Positions 46,001 to 57,014 of a DNA stretch of 64,000 nt are shown in pieces. The translations under genes were made by a program, and so were the position numbers. Positions within the stretch are counted from its first letter, which is position 1; each line of letters begins with the position of its first letter. This stretch comes from Rhabditoides inermis (taxonomy: Eukaryota > Nematoda > Chromadorea > Rhabditida > Rhabditidae), in assembly GCA_963966185.1 (NCBI GenBank), contig CAWZYM010000299.1, positions 124,001 to 188,000 on the forward strand, read 5' to 3'. The notes under the pieces were generated by a model. That model had not been told where the DNA came from and did not search any database. It worked only from the letters and a program-made list of their open reading frames with translations.

Positions 46001-46743
46001 GTGGATTTCGGAGACCCGAGAAGGGTACAATTCCCGTCATCGCCAACGGCTTTCACAGAATACCACCGCTGTCGGCGTGTTTTGTAGATGTATGCCTACG
46101 CGTGGAGGAGAATGAGGAGAAGAGGGATCCTCGATACTGGATCGACGGCCGCTGTGACTCGACCATATTCCACCCACTCACAGATAACAACACGAAGTTG
46201 CTGGTTCGAAATGACACAGACCACGCGTGCGTGATTGAAAGCAACGAGGAGATAGCGCATGCTGCGGAGATGGAAGAAGAGCCGAAGGAAGTGACTGCAA
46301 TAGCCGGCGATATGGGATCGCCCGAGGCGGATTGGGAGAACACGCTTCCAGAAAGCGTGAATCCAGCGAAGGACTTTCTTTCGGACATCTCCTGGGAGGA
46401 CTGCCGACTATCAACACAATCACGTGAAAAGCTCATACAAATCATCAACAAACACCGTGAAGCTTTCATGCTGCCAGACGGCAAACTTGGAGAGTACAAA
46501 GGCGACATTGAACATACTATACCTTTGAAGACGGACGCAGTGATCAAAAGCAGGAGCTACCGAATCCCACTAAACAAACAGGAGGAAGTGGAGAGACAAG
46601 TGCGGGAACTGCTGAAACAAGGAGTGATCTCACGGTCTACTTCTTCGGTCGCCTCGCCCGTCGTTCTCGTGAAAAAGAAGGATTCGTCGATGCGATTCGT
46701 TGTAGATATGCGACGACCTTCCTCTCATCGCGGACATATGTGA
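43087..46743 (+). CDS. Retroelement ORF2: novel domain, Thr-rich region, class III glycoprotein-like region, protease, start of RT
   Basis: Open from 43087 without an early ATG, so it probably needs splicing or frameshifting from ORF1. Order: an unrecognised helical region (43370-43990); a mucin-like Thr run (44000-44330); a region with QNRQIAIWWAILKIDP, ISAKFVGEE and CP, resembling class III fusion glycoproteins (herpesvirus gB / chuvirus type); a membrane helix (about 45305-45390); an aspartic protease (LWDSGAS at 45664, ALIGTDL at 45888); and the first part of reverse transcriptase. The frame ends at 46743 after VVDMRRP, where RT motif A should follow. Glycoprotein upstream of protease and RT is the key anomaly. 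Confidence 0.75.
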   Translation, partial: FRHKLYTSRCGPYIGTAQATIGGNRTVVSEELQASFTLSEGEEDKEARRCLPTEPFQTTSGSYLLFPVLTDEEKMSLRHRRTRRAVQVTPSGPPRNPKPLTINVLLWADPIVEEVYYNYTRGGMATLNEMGWPRRRIGRRLWLFNITEDMALQEAKYMDFQVGDEMKVLLRAIRRAQLYTDVRTHMQENMTTEDLEWAIAETIKKETLAPELEKEISFAFSAKGEDRRQRMIETATKLALMSTGKHPFHAFDWRLDNDLERILPRKSPLGGQAATSLLTAVKDLRRELLRAYEVTDPTISRDFLLTTTPSTTTTPLSLTSPTTPTTTVRPTTRTTPTTARPTTTTIRSTWVPTTILSTSTTTPSTTASTPTTTSTTSTTTSTTSTTTSTTSTATSTTSTTTTPRPTTTVGRLSSEKTTRLTTTHRFTTSTSAPSTTGSTTPLSYHVLSRQGRTSQPPQAESSIGSNHHVQFMQQMYDSGTDMRRNLTAAETNLRSQYASQHIEEKVENEFRRAFSQICRTQNRQIAIWWAILKIDPTIGIRTITDRRDISAKFVGEEVLSVAVCPAIQVKRRFEGNKVNETCYELQPVEAMDGRVLFVVPGTRDLTTVSPKIPCGDVTPSVWRNQESGYENDHGPVEVEELKSETADPSKVQLGRLTLSAPAVFGSAKGSSFPLMLAMSYGANLQAIRQNQERMMQVLRTGGPLFGNDTFSVDGIESMFGNVSSYATSSLKNLAKGLFEDIIWIVVAIGGIATIALAGVGLFKLFILKRVVGGVLGINAVEAENDGTELRPHPTAPPSPDRQIIHELATLLRSPSEPPPFYDIKDFLGPPRVNSLVVTINEKTRLPYISLSLEDRSIAALWDSGASISYLPRSTLAHLGIEENALAKGEAKSAATANGSALHFIGRIDLTARVGPLVADHTFLVSEDGHCPANALIGTDLMAKLEKKCGRVSLNLGERTLELGENRVSLLDSGFRRPEKGTIPVIANGFHRIPPLSACFVDVCLRVEENEEKRDPRYWIDGRCDSTIFHPLTDNNTKLLVRNDTDHACVIESNEEIAHAAEMEEEPKEVTAIAGDMGSPEADWENTLPESVNPAKDFLSDISWEDCRLSTQSREKLIQIINKHREAFMLPDGKLGEYKGDIEHTIPLKTDAVIKSRSYRIPLNKQEEVERQVRELLKQGVISRSTSSVASPVVLVKKKDSSMRFVVDMRRPSSHRGHM

Positions 46744-48217
46744 TCTCGCCGGCGGCTTCCGTTTCTTTTCGACACTGGACTTGGCGAGCTGTTACTGGCA
46801 AGTGAAGCTGGCCGAGAAAGATAGATATCTGACTGCTTTCCAAGTTCCCTCGGGGACATACCACTGGAATCGCATGACGATGGGCCTATCAGGAGCCGCG
46901 GCAACGTGTACGAAAATCGTGAGAAGAATTCAACGTGCACTGAAGGCGAAGCTATTTTGCTACCTCGACGATCTTCTCGTCTTCTCGAATGATGAGACAG
47001 AACATGTGGAGAACTTGAGGGAAGTGCTGGCTAAGCTAGAAGAAGTTGGGTTGAAGGTGAAGCTGAAGAAGTGCAGATTCGGAGTGAGAGAAGTGACGTT
47101 TCTGGGATATCGGATATCGGAAGACGGCTTACGAGTGAACCCGGAAAAGGTGAAAGCTATACGCGAGTACCCTCAACCCCGCACAATCAATGCGATTCGC
47201 GCCTTCATCGGAATGTGTTCATACTTTCGTCGCTTCATCGCGGGATTCGCAGCCGTGGCTGCACCCCTACACGAGGCGACAAAGAAGGACAAGGTCGAGT
47301 GGACAGAAGAGGAGGATAGAGCGTTCAAGAGGCTCAAACAGCTTCTTGTCGAGGCACCAGTGTTGGCGCCACCGCAAGTGAACAAAGAGTTCATCATCGA
47401 GTCCGACGCGTCGTGCATCGCCATCGGCGCTGTGCTACTTCAAAGAGACGAGAAGGGTGATATTCACCCCGTCTGCTATGCATCGAGGAAGATGAGCGCG
47501 GCTGAGCGACGTTATCCACCCATTGAAGCAGAAGCTCTCGCCCTGACGTTCGCACTGACGAAATTCCGACACTATGTACTGGCAATCCACACCTTGGTGC
47601 TGACCGACCACCGCCCTCTCACCGCCCTCCTCACCCGTCGAGACTTGGTAGGAAGACTGGCCAAGTATCAACTCACAATACAAGAGTACGACATCGAAAT
47701 CAAGTACAAGAAAGGAAAGGAGAACGTGGTGGCAGACGCCCTATCGCGCTACATCGAAGACGAGCAGAGAGACGGCAAGCCGACACACCAAGAGAAGGTG
47801 GCAGCAGTGGACACCCCACCCTCACCCATCACTCCACAGGAAGTGCGGGAGGTCCAGGGAAAAGAAGAGTGGATGAAAGAGGCCATCACATCACTACAAA
47901 ATAACACCGCTACCGCACAGATCGCGACGCGATACACTGTGGTGGATGGATTGTTACGGAGGAGAGTGAAATCTATGGGCGAGAACTCACCAGTGATCAT
48001 TCCTGCCAATTCGGAATGGGTGGGAAAGATCATCGACTTCTTCCACAACAACGCGGATGGAGCAGCTCACATGGGAGCGGATCGGACGAGCGCAGTTATC
48101 CAAGCACGTTTCGACTTCACTCATCTCAGGAAGAAAGTGGAAGAGAGACTGCGCGAATGCAAAAAGTGCAGAGAGAGGAAGACGAATGCACACGCTGCGA
48201 GGGGACTAGGGGACTGT
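46705..48217 (+). pseudogene. Retroelement pol remainder: RT, RNase H, truncated integrase
   Basis: A new frame picks up RT with STLDLASCYWQVKL, FCYLDDLLVFS (YLDD active site at 46961) and YRISEDGL. RNase H follows (ESDASCIAIGAVLL, ADALSRY), then an integrase HHCC zinc knuckle (H, H near 48045-48072; C-x2-C near 48160-48175). The protein then breaks off into a GTCAT repeat; the integrase catalytic core and 3' LTR are missing. Relative to Ty3/gypsy elements, about ten residues are also lost at the frame change near 46720, so the copy is dead. Confidence 0.85.
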
Positions 48218-48250
48218 CATGTCATGTCATGTCATGTCATGTCATGTCTA
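48216..48250 (+). repeat. (GTCAT)n at the retroelement 3' break
   Basis: Six to seven tandem GTCAT units mark the junction between the truncated integrase and the right host repeat. Confidence 0.95.
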
Positions 48251-48251
48251 A

Positions 48252-48663
48252 GTCATGAACAAAATCTGTTACGTCACAATGCATATACAAGCTCAATACG
48301 TCAGATAACTGACGTTGAAGTCATATTGTTTGATGCAGATGTAACCGCATACACTGACGAAGTCACCTATATTGACTGCATTTCGCCGATTCACACACAC
48401 GTGTATTCACACAAAGGTACGATTCGTTTCATTTTTTTTTGTATTTTCGATTTTGTAAAAGTCACACAAGTATTAATTGCAGGATTCTTCAAATTATTCT
48501 ACTACGGGGCCCAATAAACGAAAAAAGCTCTTGTGTGAGTGAGCAAGCTTGTGTAGCATAGACAATCCATAAATGACCCGAACTGTCACATATCCTGGCT
48601 AGTTATTCATTAGGATAACTATACCCTATCCAATTGTAACAGACGGGGCTAGTAACATCGATG
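48252..48663 (+). repeat. 0.41 kb host segment, right copy
   Basis: Direct copy of 39236-39671, lacking a short internal piece (CTACGGGGCCCAATAAACG against the longer left copy). Sequence after 48663 looks like the natural continuation, with an AATAAA near 48801. Confidence 0.85.
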
Positions 48664-49171
48664 TTTGTGTTGTTTGTATTCATACCATACATGCTTGACA
48701 GTCGCATAGAACGATGTTGGTATCAGATATGTTTTGAGTTCGTATCAAATCGTGACTGGTGTTCTATTTACTACCTTCTACGGCTAAACCTTATTTGTTA
48801 AATAAATGGTGTTATACAATCCAGTTGGTTTTATTTGTGTCAAACTAAATGTTCATCAAAGAAGAATAAGTGAATGAAACGAAAAACATCTAATTAAAAA
48901 GTGCAGATGTTTCATTAGGAAAAAAAAATACGAGAAAGAGGGAATATGTAAGATGTCATGAAGGATCTGGAAAAAAAACTTTTTTTACTGTGCGTATAAA
49001 TAATCAATAATGAACGAATAATCAATAACGAACACGAGTTTATTGAGCGTGGAAAAAAACTTGGATAAAAACTATTCAAGTGAATATTATGCAAACCTTG
49101 AGCAAATACCGGCATTGGAGAAGCATCACTGGGTGTGAAAACACAAAACACACGAACAGAAATTCAGCAGA
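48664..49171. other. Intergenic, no gene
   Basis: AT-rich spacer between the host repeat and the ATPase stop codon. AATAAA-like sites occur on both strands. Confidence 0.6.
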
Positions 49172-49743
49172 CTACCACTTGAATATCTTGAGATAGATCG
49201 AATCTTCGGACTGGTGTCGGATGAAATACTTGCGCACCTGAAAATAACACGCATACACACATACAGTACTCCGGCATTCGTGGCGGGACCCCGTACCTCG
49301 TTGAAGACGAGTAGAACAATGCCAACAGCGAGTGGGAAGAGCCAGACGAAGAGAGGAGGGTGGGAGGCGCCTAGAAATAGTGAGGTGAGAGGGGAGAGAG
49401 TGAGAGAGAGAGAGAAAGGGGGAGGGAAGAGAGACTTTCCAATGATCCAGTTGACTCCGGGTAGGTAGACGAATACGTTGAGTAGAATGAGTTCAGTGAG
49501 AACAGCCGCTAGCATCATTGGATTGGCAGGCAGTCGCGAGAAGACAGACGCCCTGCGAGTCGAACACTGCCACACGTGAAGCGCCTAGACACAGTATCGA
49601 TCGGTATGGATTGATTATCGATTACCTGGCTGCCAACGAGTGTGATGTGCCAGGCGCCACTAGCCTCCGCTTTGATACGCTGCTGCTCGACACCCGTCAG
49701 CCAACCGCCTGAAAAGGGAGACTCTCTCTCTCTCTATCTCTTT

Positions 49744-49784
<41 letters not shown>

Positions 49785-52700
49785 TCACCGTCTCTTGTGG
49801 TGATGTTTGCGGAAGTTGCCGTCCAGTGGTCATTGACAGAATACACGAGGGACGAGATAGGAACACCGTAGTACCTGCAGACATCAATGTATGAATGCAT
49901 GATAACTATGTCATTCATTATTCATGCCGCAGTGTTTTTAATAATAATAATAAGTTTATTACCGTGTACATTTGGAGAAACAGTTCAATACAGCAAAATG
50001 AGCAATGGCATACGGTATGAGAAAAAAAGTGTAAAATGATACAGAAAGCATCGAATGTTGACTACAGTCTACGAATCTTCGAAACTGGCAACAAATGGGG
50101 ATTACTTTCTAGGAAGGATTTTACAGTTTCATGTTTTGCAGACATTACTATGGAAGGGGGGAGTGAGTTCCAAAGCCTATAAATCCTGTTGAAAAATGCA
50201 CTGCTCTTAAGGGCTGTATCAAAACACGGAACCACGCGTTCTTCTTCAGACTAGACTAGGTGACTAGACTACACGTAAGATAGGAGTATCTCTATTGGTA
50301 GCATGTCTAGGAATTTCAGGTTTTAAGTATGAGGATATCTATTATCTGGTTCAACTCACCAGAAGACGGAGAAATACGCGACAGCGCATCCGATCGAAAT
50401 TATAGTACCCGCGAAGATATAGGCATATGCGAGCAGACCGCGAGACACCAGACGCTTGGCACTCTGTAATCAACGGATCAATCGATAATCAATCGATACG
50501 CTCACCTCTCTCGGCTTTTTCTTCATCAAATCTCTCTCCGGTCGCTCGAACACCAACGCGATAGCGGGCGGGATTTCCGTGATCAAATCGATGGTGATAA
50601 CCTGATAATCAATAAATCGATGATCACAAAACGATCGATACCTGTATGCTGGTGAGTCCGAGTGGCATTCCAGCTAGGAAAGTGAGTAGAACAGACCAGA
50701 GTTCGGGGACCAGATGAGACAGTGTGTACGCGAGAGTTTTCTGGAATGAAATACGTTTGTGTCATTGGAATCATGTTCTTCATACTTGGGTACGTTTCAC
50801 GTTATATTCTTCATAAATAGAAGTTGAAGTATTTGCAATCATACTTATTCGACGAATTCATCGATTTTCAAATATCAACTCTTCATAATCACATAACCTA
50901 TATATGATACTTACTATACTATATGTATACTATCCATACTATACTAGTCATCCCTTGCTATATGTAGCTTAATCAGATGTTGAGCATACCTTGAGATTCT
51001 CGAATAGCAGTCGTCCAGCCAGTATTCCATCGAGGATCTGAGAGAGGCCACCAGAGAGAAGAACGCAGTCGGCCGCCTCCTTCGCGAACACTGAGCCTGG
51101 AAGGGAGAGGATGGAGAGAGAGGAGAGAGAGGGAGGGAAGAGAGAGGGGGGATGATACCGATTGCCTCGACTGCTATGCCGACATGTGCCTCGTTGAGAA
51201 CGGGCGCATCCAGCACCCCGTCCCCTGTCACTGCTGTCACCAGACCGCGGGACTCGCACTCCTAAAGTAGCTGTCAGTCAATTCGAAACTTCCTGCGATA
51301 CTTCGAAACGGTTTTGAAACACGACCAAAAAGCGTGTTCCAAAGGCGTTTTAAAGGGTCTGTTTCGAAGAAACTCACCACTCCTTCAGAAGTTTATCGCA
51401 TGTATGTTTGATGCAAGAAATTGCGGATGGACACTGGCGAAATAGTGATAATACGATAGTGTGACAAAGTTAAAAATGCTAAAACTGAAACAAAATGAGC
51501 TACTTACTACCGCGCCTTGCTCAAGGGTACTGGCGGAGTGATGGTCACATATATAACACGTTCTCTTATCGCTATCATAAATTTATATCATTTCAATGTT
51601 CTCTTCACCCACCTTGACTACCAACAGCTTGTCCTGCGGTCTCATCCGGGCGAACACCACATGTTGCATCGACAGAAGCTCCGTCCACTCGGAACGAGAC
51701 AGCGACGACAGCATGTCTCCCAGGATTACGGTAGGCTGAAACAGGTTGAGTCGAGTGATTGAACCGCGGTTGATTGTATGAACCGCAGTCTAATCAACCC
51801 ACCTCGTCTCCGAACCCGATCTGTTCAGCCATTGCGGCGGCGGAATGGGGATGGTCGCCAGTGACCATGTGCAGGCGAATGCCTGGTATGAAACTTTCAC
51901 ATATTTGCTGTTCCCATTTCAGATCAGACGTCGTTGAGCTATACGTTTCACTTCATAGTTATATATTCTTGCTGTTTCATAAAACGATAATTTGCTCTCC
52001 TCTTGGAATTGCTCATTGGAATAATGTGAAAACAAAACCAAAAATGTTAACAAGAAAACTATAACTCACCAGCCTCCCTTGCTCTCTTGATCTCTTGTGA
52101 TATTCCGGCACGTGGAGGGTCGTAGAGACCCACTGTGCCCAGGTACGTGAAGCCCTCTAGAAGACAGAAACACATTTTCCCAGTAAGATGAGAATAAACA
52201 AAGTAAACAAAGTAGACTGACTCTTGGGGAAGTTCTCCTTCTGCTCGCTGAATCGGGTGCCGGCTGTGGCCTCGAAAGTCGACATCGCGAAGCCGAGACA
52301 ACTACGGCCCCGGCGGGCACAAGAGAGGTAGTCTTTCTGGAAAGGAGGGGTCTCTCTCTCTCTCTCCCTCCCTCTCTCGCTCTCTCTCTCCATCTCTCTA
52401 TGTCTATTCATCTTTCTCTCTTCTTCTTCCTCTCTTCAATTAATCTTTTCGAGTCTCACCACGAAAACATTCGATCCTTTGAAAGGTCTGACCTGGAATA
52501 GCGCCGCCGTCTCGCTGTTCACAGCCACATCCCCGTCTGTCGTCGCAATGTGGGAACAGCGGGAGAACACCTCTTCCGGCGCGCCCTTCACGAAGATCGT
52601 GTAGCTAGAAATAATCAATAAATCAATATCGATCGATAGTGTACCTCACGTGATGTCCCCGTCTTCCTCGTCGAACTCCACGTCGTCCCAATCGCGAGCC

Positions 52701-54064
52701 ACCACGATGTTCCATCTGAAGAACTTTATTCTGCTACATACAAACGGAATACGTTTCACAACTGCGATATTGTTGCAGAATACCGGGGGCGCGGCTCAGT
52801 GGATAGAGCGTTCGTCTCTCAATCTCACGGTCGCTGGTTCGATCCCCCTCGGAGTCAACCATTCTTGCGAAATTCACCAAGCCCCTGTGGTGTGGCAATC
52901 CACTCTCATGGCAGCCAGAAGGCGTCACAGCACCATCTACGGACTCAAGAACGGAATTCAAGACGTCCGACGCCAACCAACCCAACTACCTCTGCTGACG
53001 TCGTCGTAATCCAAGAACCCTGTCTTGTTCTCGACTAGGAGGACCCCGGATTCAACCGGCTAAACAAAAAAAAGAATAGGAGTGAATAGCAATAGGATGA
53101 GGTTCGTTGATCCAAAATCAACAAAAAAGTGCACTTCGATCTGAATGAACATGTTTAATGTAAGTATGAATGCACAATCAAAAAAAATGAACAAAAATGT
53201 CTTTCTGTACGAGCGAGCCCACCTTCTCCTCTTATTGAACGGCACCTCGAATACAACGTCGTAGAATTCACGCAGTTTGAGGACGGACGAGAACTGACGG
53301 TCGAATCATTTAACCAGGGTAGAATGAACCGAGTTGATTGAACCGCACCTTCTCGACGAACTGCAGTATGGCGACCTCGGTTGGCTGTCCGGTGATGGTT
53401 TGATTGGCGGTGGCTGGGGGACCGGAACGGTGCGGGAAGTGGGGTCTGGAGAGGACTATTTGATATAGAGAAAGATTCAATTTGAGACTAATCTCAGAAC
53501 ATATCTCTTTGTCCCTAGTATCAATATTGAATGCCTATGTAGCTGGTATACCTAAGATACCTAGTGGGGAGAGTGATAAAGATAGTGAGAACGAGAGAGA
53601 GAGAGTGAGAGAGAGAGAACGAAAGGGAGAGACAGAGAGAGACAGAGGGAGAGAGAGATACTCACTCTGGCGACACCTTTGTCGTCCAGGTCACCTTGGC
53701 TGTATTATTGTGAAATGTTTCGTTCAACTTCGCAGTTTGCTCCACCTAAAAAAAGAAAAGAGATGATGATTTCTACATTCTTTTTCTTTTTACTAACAGT
53801 TCAAATTACGTACATTCCTCAGTGAAGAAAACAAATGATCCAGTTGAAGTGGAACTGAGTTGAAAAGTTGCACGTTGATTACAAACTGGTCGATGGTTGA
53901 ATGCTTCGTTCCCTCATCTATCTCTCACCTGTGCTCGGTTGCACACCGACATCGCAGACAAGAGACGATCCATCGGTTTCAAGCCGTTGAAGCCCTGCGA
54001 TGGAGTATGTGATGAAGAGAGAGAGAGAGAGAGAGAGGGAAGGAGAGAGAGAGAGAGAGAGGGA

Positions 54065-54105
<41 letters not shown>

Positions 54106-54478
54106 GCCTCTTCGGAAGAATCATCTGATAGATAGATCTTGGCGGAGCGCTCCAGTAAATGTGTCACTGAATTAATTGATTATTGAGAGTATATTAAGAA
54201 TAAAATAGATTGAAAGAAAGTCACCCAGTTGAGTATTATCAGTGTACGGAATCAACTGTAATTGTTATCATGTTGATACGTATGTATGCCAAGAAAAAAT
54301 ATTCTGATGCAATATCTTCTTTTTGTATTTTCTTCGCATGATAACTACGAATACGGGGAGAAATTCTATACTAACCATTATCCGATTTCTTATCAATCCA
54401 CAGATCAGTGAGAGTGATGGCATGGTCGGTCAGAACCCCCGTCTTATCACACAGAAGAACCGAGGTGGTGCCTGAAAG

Positions 54479-54517
<39 letters not shown>

Positions 54518-55077
54518 TCTCTCTCTCAACCTCTCTCTCTCTCTCTCTCTCTTTCTCTTAACCTCTCCCTCCCTCTCTCTCTCTTTATCTCTTTCTTTCT
54601 CCCTCTCTCTCTTTCCCTTTCTCTCTCACCTAATGTCTCCGCAACTTCTAACTTCTTCATGAACAGCTTCTTCTTCGACAGTCTTCTGGCGACAATGATG
54701 AGTTGCGAGGTCACAGTCACCGGAAGACCTGAAATCAATCAATTCAATCAATACAATCGATCGATAATCAACCCATACTCACCCTGCGGTACATTCGCTA
54801 TAATCACGACGAGGAATCCGTTGATGAATATAGTTGTGAAATCGGGTAGAGGCGAGAGAGCGAGGCCGACAAGGAGGGTGCAGACAGCGAGGATCACAGA
54901 GACAATGCACACGTATCTGGAAGAGTGGAATGTAAAATGATGTTTCGAAATAACTTAATACTAATAAATAGAAAATACAATATACTTGGTAAATATGCTG
55001 CGATCATCGTTCAGTCGAGAGTGGACAGTGTTGGTCTTGGCGGATAGGCGGACCAGCTGGCCGAACATCTGAACTGG

Positions 55078-55114
<37 letters not shown>

Positions 55115-56964
55115 CTCCCTCCCTCCCTCTCTCTCTCTCTCCCTCTCACCGTATCGTTGCCGGTCCGAATGACTATCCCCAGTGCCTCTCCCTCTGCCAC
55201 ACTGCACCCCGCGAAAGCCACGTTCTGCGCCTGAATAGGGTTACAATAGTTTGATTGCATATTTATGAGAACGTATGAATGAGTGGTCACCGGAAGTAGT
55301 TCACCGTAAAGGCCGATGACCTTCCATACCTGTAGTGCGGTGGATCCTTTCGGCGCGGTCGCAGTGGTGAAAGGGAGGCGGTCAGCCTAGAAGAACGATC
55401 ACTCACAATTTGCATCGAAATACCGACAAAAGTTTATGCTACAACAAACCCACATGTCCACTGATCCATGAAGTGTCTAGCTGGAGTGAAGCCGTGTGAA
55501 GAAGTCGAATGTCGGCCGGCACGCGGTTACCGGGTCTAAAATGTCTACCGGGTTAAACTATTGAACCGGCGAGTCGAAACATTGAACCTACTTGAGCCAG
55601 ACGATGTCTCCCACGACCAGACCTTCCGGCTCCATGTACTTCTGCTTACTGCCCCGCACCACCCAACACAGGTCCGGCAGCATAGATTGGAAGCCGCGCA
55701 CTTCCTGGATTGGGTAAGTATTGATTATCAATGTTATGAACTGATTGCATGTTAACCACCGTTGAGAAACTCTACTTACTTTCATGACGGTTTTCCTGGA
55801 AGTGTAACTACTGAACCGAGAACGATTCGTTGAACAAGAAGAACGGTATTTAGTGATGGGTTATGTATGGGTGCATCATTGAACCACGGTTACATGATTT
55901 GACCGACCTTCTTGGCGGTCTTCTCCTGCCAGGCGGAGAGAGCACAGATGGCCATGAGGACAGCCAGCAGGGAGAAAGCGAGCGAGAGCTCGAACGGCTG
56001 GGTAGGATCTAGACAAAGGATCTCTCTCTCTCTCTCTCTCTCGTTCAACTGTATATGGCTTGTTTGTAACAGACAGCTTTGGAATGAATCATACAAATGA
56101 ATATAAACCTACATGAACACACAATACGTTCTTGGTGTGTTTACAAAAGATCATCATATCGAATCTCTATATTTTTCGAATCGTACGCACATTAGAACAC
56201 TACTACACGTCACATTCTTTTTGTCGGATTTTTGAAACATATAATGGAACTCACCGAGCATCCAGCTCACAGCACACACAACAGCAGTCGCCAGCAAGAG
56301 CATTCTGAAGACAAACATGTAAACAACAACTACAACAACAACAACAACAACAAATCAACACACCTGAACGACTCGGCGAACTGTTTGACGTACAGCCAGA
56401 GTCCTCTGGAGTCGTCGGTGGAGCGGACTTCGTTCCGCCCGTCCTGTCCCAGTCGCACGAACACCTCCTCCTGAAGGCAGTACGAGGGGTACGAGGGGTA
56501 CGAGGGGTACGAGGGGTACGAGGGGTACGAGGGGTACGAAGGGTACTCTCATACTTGCACGTACGAACTCCACAAAGGGTCGGCACTCGACACGACACGT
56601 TAGAAAGTGGGTGCAACGATATGTAGGTGGATAACATTTGGTGAATAATAATAAAAACCGTACGAGGTTCATTCCCTGACTGAGCTCCGGGTTTTCGGGG
56701 TGAATCCGCGACAGGGGAAAAGTGTCCGCCAATTGTTCTGGAAGAGTCTATTTCGTATTCGAAAACAATGAAATCATGTTACGAATCATTTTTGAAATCA
56801 TTTTTTTTTCCTGATATTTTCCAAATATCAGGAAAAAAAAACAAATCAGAATTGACCTCACCAATCGTGAACGTGTGCTCGGTGTAGGAGTTTTCGATAG
56901 ATGTCGGCAGAGGGCCTTGGTGAAACGACTGAAATCACTCTTTCTCTCTATCCCCTCTCTCTCC

Positions 56965-57014
<50 letters not shown>

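Noticed and set aside
39236..48663. Calling the flanking 0.42 kb repeats LTRs
   Set aside because: They lack TG/CA ends and a primer-binding site, contain an exon-intron structure, and the right copy continues into likely host sequence.
52990..53059. Exon-like ATPase segment (PVESGVLLVENKTG)
   Set aside because: Including it breaks phase on both sides; skipping it joins 53223 to 52715 in frame. The sequence belongs to the SINE body.
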